A stretch of 11,953 nucleotides of DNA, from assembly GCA_024741835.1 (NCBI GenBank), contig JAENRP010000662.1:1-11953 (forward strand), given 5' to 3'. Origin of the DNA: Diplocarpon mali (lineage: Eukaryota > Ascomycota > Leotiomycetes > Helotiales > Drepanopezizaceae). Positions 7,501 to 11,953 of the stretch are shown here, one piece after another. Position 1 is the stretch's first letter; each line of letters opens with the position of its first letter. A program made the position numbers and the translations under genes. The notes under the pieces are model-generated. The model did not search any database. It worked only from the letters and a program-made list of their open reading frames with translations, and was not told the DNA's origin.

Positions 7501-8246
7501 TTCTCTACCTTATCGATAACAATAGCCTGCGTATTCTAATTAGACAACTGGCCATTCGCTACTATTATGCGTTTATAAAAACCGCAGCTCAGTCCCTTAT
7601 TAATATATTATTAAAGCTAATACTCCTTTACAGCCGGCTAATGCTTTTGCCGAGCTATCGAATATGGCTTAGTTCCCTCCTTCAATCGGACTCTATAAGT
7701 ATATAGGTCGGTTGATAGCAAGTTCTGCAACTCCTTTGCATCCAGATCCTAATATGTATATAGCAGCCTTTTCAGCCGACTTTGCTATTCGTCGGTTATA
7801 TTTCCCATTCTAGTTTCAAGGGTCTTAAACCACTTATTAATAATTAGGTCTAATTCATCCGATAGCGGTTGTTAGCAAGGGCGTCGATGGGTTAGGTATA
7901 GTATTGCCACTTAGTTCGGATGTGATTCTATCCTACTATCTAACTCCTTATAATATAGCAACTCCCCTTAGTATAACGACTCCCCTAAGTCTATTATTAT
8001 ACTAATATCCGACTTTAATCCTTCCAATCTGGCACTTAGGCCTAGTAAACTGCGAACTTATTATCCTACTACCTTGCTGCGGTTCTTCTTTATTAATTGC
8101 AAGGCGATAGATTCTTTATAGTTGTATATTCCCTTTATGCGTACTTGCAAAGCTTTGAATATTAGTCTTATAGGTTAGTCTTGATTATATATAGCACTTA
8201 TTGCAATTCTCCCTTTATAGTATTAGGGAGTGTGTTTTTCTTTCAT
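4563..8246 (-). pseudogene. pol: Ty3/gypsy pol: reverse transcriptase, RNase H and integrase, with many stops
   Basis: The frame from ATG at 8246 to TGA at 4565-4563 is 1228 codons, a normal length for RT-RNase H-integrase, with no net indel but dozens of TAA/TAG. RT: LFLKFDLKNAY (Asp at 7361-7359) and MPQGLM are recognisable. The catalytic YxDD box reads YINN (7103-7092), with both Asp lost through G-to-A changes. RNase H: YSDASKQGAGY (Asp at 6650-6648), YKRELY, and a degraded TDHKPLTYFL. Integrase: the zinc domain reads LHTAYDKGGHF and SYLRYA, with His and Cys turned into Tyr. The DDE core has VIDYFS (Asp 5498-5496), IYTNLGP (Asp to Asn, 5381-5379) and EKAVDIF (Glu 5276-5274), with Asn and Glu about 35 residues apart. 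The C-terminus has PGQLVILFNKR and SYTLCQIDG, typical of fungal gypsy integrases. Replication and integration functions are dead. Confidence 0.9.
8243..8246 (-). promoter_or_regulatory. ATGA stop/start overlap between the gag-protease and pol frames
   Basis: On the minus strand the four bases ATGA contain the TGA that ends the first frame and the ATG that opens the second. The pol frame is closed by a TAG 40 bases upstream, so this ATG is its first possible start. Such overlaps can allow termination-coupled reinitiation. Because TGA can also arise from CGA by RIP, the stop may not be original. Confidence 0.5.
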
Positions 8247-11161
8247 ATATAGTATACTAGTTGGTCTGGTTACTGCCTTAATTGGCTATATACTATTAAT
8301 ACTTTTAATAATAATCTTAAGTCGACTATTTCCATTTAGTTTTCCGAATCTGTAGATGAATCTATCTTATTACTCTCGCTTCTGCTTTTACTAAAGCTAT
8401 CTTCTGGCTTATTTTACTAACTGGATTTCTTAATAATTAGTCTTCTTAGAATTACTAAGCCTAGGTCCGGTATACCAATTAGGTGCAAAAATAGCTTATA
8501 GTACTTAGATAGTACGAATTTAGGACCCTTGATAATTACCTTCTTTTTACCATTTGCTAAATCGCTTATTATAGTTTATAAGTTGCAAATGTCGATAGTA
8601 CCATTAACCTTCTATAACTATAGCAGACTAAGTAATAGATATAGGTCATTGCTAAAGGGTTGTATAAACGCCTTATCCTTGCGCCAGATCCTGTATATGC
8701 CAACTTCGAATTTAACCTAGTGTATAAGCTCGGCTTCGCTACTATTTGCGGTATTTATAGTAAAGCTACTAAAGCCCCTCTCTAATAATGGAATTGGCTT
8801 CAATTTCAACTTCTTAATTAAAGCATAAGATATGATATTTATATTAAAGCCTTAATCAACCTAAGTAAGGTGGGTTAGTAAAGCTACTTCCACTTGGCTT
8901 CCGTCCTTGCTTAGCATTTTAATAAAACAATCAATTTGGAAAGCCTTCTTCTTAGCTAATAGAAGGGGGATAACTTTAGCCGTTCCTAATGTATTTCAGG
9001 CATTATTTGAAACTTTTACCTTAGCAAAGAAGTGTACCGACTTATTTGACTTAAGTTTTATCGACTTATAGTTCTTATAGATTAATAGGCGTCGGAACTC
9101 CTTACTACCTTTAGGTAATACCTAAAAGAACTCGGTTAGGCTTAGCGGTACTTTGATTCTATCTACTAGTTCCTAGTAGTCTATTAGGCCTATCCCTTTA
9201 TAAGTAATAATCTCTTTAAGGTAATAGACTGCACGTTTCCCTTTCTTGCAAGCCACCTTTTCTACCTTAGTAGTACTGCTATTATTAGCAGCCTTACTAG
9301 CTTTTCTATTAGCAGACTTATTATGCTTAATTGTTAGTGCTAGTATTAGTTCGTTATTACTAGAATTTATTAACTCTTTGATTAATATGCATAATTACTT
9401 CTTAGGACGACCGGCCATCTTTAAATCAAAAGATAAAGCGCCTAAGAAATAGCTATTAGATGCTAATGCCTTAATGTAATTATCAAATGATACTTAGTTG
9501 TTAGTAGTTTCATTCCTTTAACTTAATAATAATAAGGATAATTCCTTATTACTCTCTTTAGATATTGCAGTAGGACTCTAGCTATACTTGCCAGAACTGG
9601 TGATATTGGCAAGGTATGAACCGATATTGCCTCCTTATATGGCTTGTTATAGGTATGCCTTCTCCCAGGCGGCGAGTTCATTGCCAGTACACTCGGTGGC
9701 CCTATAGCCGAAGTCACTATAATATATGCATAGGACGCCATCCTTCTTAGAGTCATATATCTAAGAGCTATTAATAATAGGGTAGAGCGACTATAAACAA
9801 GGCGGGACAGCATAGGCCTTTGTATTCTAATAAGCCCGCTAGTTAGGGTTAGTCTTTATAGGCTAGATGTTCTATATATTATTAGTTTCTTATAAAGCAC
9901 TGCGACCGTTCTAGTTACTATTCTAACTACTGCTCCAGTTAGTAGTTATAAGGTGCGAGGGTGTGTTTCTATATAGTTCGACCGGAGGGGTCGATCTTAG
10001 CGAATAAGTTGATAGCTTTTAGTTGACTGGGACTATAGGCTTTCCTGCATTCAATAGTAATAGAACCGCAGAAGCTGATATACTATACTGCTTATAGCAT
10101 AGCTATCGCAGTTGTTTAGTCTTAAGCCTCTCTTACTAGTGTTGCTCTATTTCATAGGTTGTATTTAGTATATTCTAGGCATCCTTAACGATATCTAAGG
10201 CCTTCTATAGTACACCAGTTGACAAAGCCGACTTTGAGAGTATAGCTATACGCAGCTTATTATTATAAATGCCTTCGATAAAAGCAATAATAATATTATC
10301 TAAAACGACCTGCTTAATTAAACTAAGTGCTAGACTGGTTGTCAATCGACTAATATCCTTACTATATATATGATAAAGTAAGTAGGTAGTCCTTTAGTAG
10401 TATGCCGCAAGTGACTTATCAGGATTTTAGGCAAAGTTCTTAATATTATACTAGATATTATTCTTAATATAGTCAGCCACCTTAGTAGGATATTCAGCCT
10501 TTAGCGCTTGCTTAAAGTTGGCAATATAGTTAATAGTGGCGTTCTCCTTTTTATTAATAATAGCTCGGAACTCAATGCTAGAATCTAACCATTCTGCTGC
10601 CTAACCTTTAAATAGGATATTAATAGCTTTAAAGAACATCTCAGGATCTGGCGTTATATACCCTGCACTCTTAAAGTCATACTGCAGACGGTTGAGCCAC
10701 CTAAAAGCATTGCCTTCGGCTCTTATAAACCTTTTAGACAGTTTATACTTAGGAAGGGTAGTACCTATTTGTAATGCAAGGGGTTCGTTAGGGGCTATAA
10801 TATCGAATTCGAGTTGCCTTAGATAGGCTGATATTAGTGCTATAGACGCGTCTTTGACTGAAAGTGCTCTTTAAAGCTCTAAACTTAATAATTCGCTAGT
10901 ATTAGTTAGTGATATAAGTGAACTAGTCAATAATAGCAACCGTTAATCTAGTGGATAATCTAGTAAGGTACTAGACGACGCTAGTATATATAGCATATAA
11001 GTATGAGGTTCTAGAATAGGCGGCACCTTACAATCGTCTTTAAAGACCTCAGCTAGTAAAGCAGATATGTCTAAGCCTATTCGTAGAGTATTGCTTAAGA
11101 GTAGGTTCTATTAAGAAGCTAGTATGGTTATTAGGTAGTATAGTATAACTAAGGCAAGCAT
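8243..11161 (-). pseudogene. gag: Ty3/gypsy gag with zinc knuckle and retropepsin-like protease, with many stops
   Basis: The frame from ATG at 11161 to TGA at 8245-8243 is 973 codons with no net indel. The N-terminal about 150 residues are a disordered region unusually rich in Leu, as expected if CCA Pro codons became CTA. The capsid-like region follows, with FRWLNRLQYDF, EMFFKAINILFKG, AAEWLDSSIEFRAI and an SLAAYY-type segment typical of Metaviridae Gag. The zinc knuckle at 9730-9689 reads CxxYxxxGYxxxxC, so its second Cys and its His are both Tyr. A Lys/Ser-rich linker precedes the protease. The protease active-site region near 8858-8820 reads VD-stop-GFNINIISYALIKKL, matching a DQG-type retropepsin. 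A Ser/Asp-rich tail ends at the ATGA overlap with pol. Gag would form the particle and the protease would process it, but this copy is inactive. Confidence 0.85.
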
Positions 11162-11581
11162 AGACTGATATTGTTTCGCCTAGTTAGGAGATAATATCAT
11201 ATAAAGACGCATTTCGCTACTTCCCTATATAATATAAAAAAATGAAAATATTAGAAAAAGGGATTATCAGCGCAGTAGGATACTAAATAATGCGTTAAGA
11301 TCTATACCTATTATAAGTTTTAATTCTCAGCTTACTAAAATAGGCTCGCTTTCGGAGTAGAGGCTATAGTCCTAATAATGTAGTATAAGGTCAGGGGAGG
11401 TAGCTTAGTAATGCACTATAGTAGCCGTTGAAATAGTATTTAGCAGATGAAAAACTCTTCTTAGGCTAAGTCTGACAATAACCGATAACGAAGTCGAATA
11501 GGAGGATAGAAATGAGGTATAAATAGCCTTACTAGAAACGCGTGGACGAAATGAAGCCGAGAATTCCCTAGCTCCTCTACT
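11162..11581 (-). other. 5' leader of the gypsy element
   Basis: This is about 420 bases between the 5' LTR and the gag ATG. I see no coding frame. The bases directly after the LTR on the minus strand (AGTAGAGGAGCTAGGG) should hold the primer-binding site but do not start with the usual TGG, and I cannot match them to a tRNA. Confidence 0.5.
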
Positions 11582-11716
11582 AAATAACTGGTATGATAAG
11601 GAGTTATATTAGACTTAGAGGAGTAAACCCTGAGAGAAGATATTTATAGTACATCTAGGTGCCTGAGGCACCCTAAGTGCTGACTAATACCACCCTTTCC
11701 ATTCCGGAAGGTTTTT
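11582..11716 (-). repeat. 5' LTR of the gypsy element (135 bp)
   Basis: This is the gap-free partner of 4173-4307. At six of the eight differing sites this copy has A or T where the other has G or C, so it is the more RIP-mutated LTR. It keeps the TATA-like ACTATAAATATC (11650-11639) and the GGTGCC-TGA-GGCACC hairpin (11658-11672). Confidence 0.8.
11639..11650 (-). promoter_or_regulatory. TATA-like box of the 5' LTR promoter
   Basis: ACTATAAATATC on the minus strand is identical in both LTRs. It lies about 480 bases upstream of the gag ATG and is the likeliest core promoter of the element. Confidence 0.45.
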
Positions 11717-11721
11717 CCAGT
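11717..11721. repeat. Target-site duplication CCAGT, right copy of the gypsy element
   Basis: This is identical to 4168-4172 and lies immediately after the right LTR. Confidence 0.7.
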
Positions 11722-11760
11722 TAGCAACTCGCCAAGGCCAACCCCGCAGTATTGAGTTAA
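11721..11760 (+). repeat. 40-bp tandem-type unit, right copy
   Basis: This is the counterpart of 4132-4171. It starts with TTAGCAACTCGCCAAGGCC and carries the CCCCGCAGTATTGAG core. It is followed by GCGTAGCCAATTAAG, which resembles the third related stretch at 4115-4130. Confidence 0.55.
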
Positions 11761-11953
11761 GCGTAGCCAATTAAGCAATCTGCGCAACTAACCTTCGCCT
11801 AATTGACGAATGAGCAATTACCTAAACAGTAACCCTACTTGTTCGGCAAATTACGCGAATTAAGTAATAGAAGGAGCTTCCGTTATAGCTTTTATCGATA
11901 AAAAGCCAGGTGTAGCTATTATTACTATATATATTAGTAAGCTACTTCCTATA
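11722..11953 (+). pseudogene. Unknown gene, segment 3, continuing past the window edge
   Basis: Leaving out the gypsy element and one CCAGT copy, the frame of segment 2 continues here for 77 codons to the window end. It carries seven stops that fit CAA, CAG or CGA changed by C-to-T. Readable pieces are LATRQGQPRSIELSVAN, AICATNLRLIDE and TVTLLVRQITRIK, giving a helical, Gln/Arg-rich character without a known motif. PRSIEL here echoes PRKIEF in segment 2, in the same frame. A neighbouring frame has a similar number of stops, so the frame choice rests mainly on continuity across the insertion. The gene, if real, extends beyond the window. Confidence 0.4.

Larger units (their letters stand above)
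4173..11716 (-). mobile_element. Nearly complete Ty3/gypsy (Metaviridae) retrotransposon, RIP-decayed
   Basis: This 7544-base element is on the minus strand. From its 5' side it has an LTR (11582-11716), a leader (11162-11581), a Gag-zinc knuckle-protease frame (11161-8243), a reverse transcriptase-RNase H-integrase frame (8246-4563), a short 3' untranslated part (4308-4562) and a second LTR (4173-4307). It is flanked by CCAGT duplications. The domain order RT, RNase H, integrase places it in Ty3/gypsy rather than copia. Both coding frames keep their length without net indels but carry dozens of stops, and many key residues are replaced by transitions. The element is therefore non-autonomous. 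It inserted into a plus-strand open frame of unknown function. Its CA content is higher than that of the copia remnant, so it is probably younger. Confidence 0.92.

Noticed and set aside
8529..8720. 63-codon plus-strand frame
   Set aside because: It is antisense to the protease-to-pol part of the gypsy gag frame and has no independent support.
9246..9452. 68-codon plus-strand frame with a Leu-rich hydrophobic start
   Set aside because: It is antisense to the Lys/Ser-rich linker between zinc knuckle and protease. The hydrophobic run is the complement of that linker.
9523..9813. 96-codon minus-strand frame
   Set aside because: It is on the coding strand but in a different frame from gag. The true gag frame passes through the same bases with the recognisable CxxYxxxGYxxxxC knuckle.
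1..11953. CRISPR array, tRNA, rRNA, riboswitch or bacterial operon
   Set aside because: No regularly spaced repeats, cloverleaf-like sequence or ribosomal core motifs were seen. All identifiable coding sequence is eukaryotic LTR-retrotransposon derived.

Overview
The window looks like an AT-rich, gene-poor compartment of a filamentous ascomycete (Pezizomycotina) genome, built from retrotransposon remnants that were probably decayed by repeat-induced point mutation (RIP). Three observations support this. CA and TG dinucleotides are visibly scarce over long stretches. In the old coding frames the stops are almost all TAA or TAG at places where CAA, CAG or TGG is expected. Catalytic Asp, Cys and His codons have become Asn and Tyr by transitions. 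No intact gene, tRNA, rRNA, CRISPR array or bacterial signal was seen. No species can be assigned from the sequence alone.

Layout from left to right. 1-273 is AT-rich DNA with one strong inverted repeat. 274-438 is a little-mutated island with a short minus-strand open frame that carries an AT-hook-like basic motif. 451-1857 (+) is the 3' part of a Ty1/copia pol gene (reverse transcriptase and RNase H) in one uninterrupted frame full of stops. 1858-3230 is mostly unexplained sequence containing two low-complexity islands, a T-poor GGCAAAGG-type tract and a GGC triplet run. From 3342 a plus-strand open frame of unknown identity begins, about 100 bases after a TATA-like site.

That unknown frame appears to be broken twice. 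A 465-base solo-LTR-like insertion (3615-4079) is flanked by the 5-base duplication AGGCG. A 7544-base Ty3/gypsy element on the minus strand (4173-11716) is flanked by CCAGT. Leaving out each insertion and one duplication copy gives a continuous frame whose pieces are 3342-3614, 4085-4172 and 11722-11953.

The gypsy element has 135-base LTRs that differ at only 8 sites, all transitions. It has two long reading frames, both conserved in length and free of net indels. One is Gag, zinc knuckle and protease (11161 to 8243). The other is reverse transcriptase, RNase H and integrase (8246 to 4563). They meet at an ATGA stop/start overlap. Both are riddled with stops and have lost key catalytic or zinc-binding residues, so this copy cannot be autonomous. 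The copia remnant is more heavily mutated than the gypsy element, which suggests at least two rounds of insertion and decay. I found no convincing new functional system. The most notable points are the nested disruption, the ATGA junction and the uneven RIP decay.
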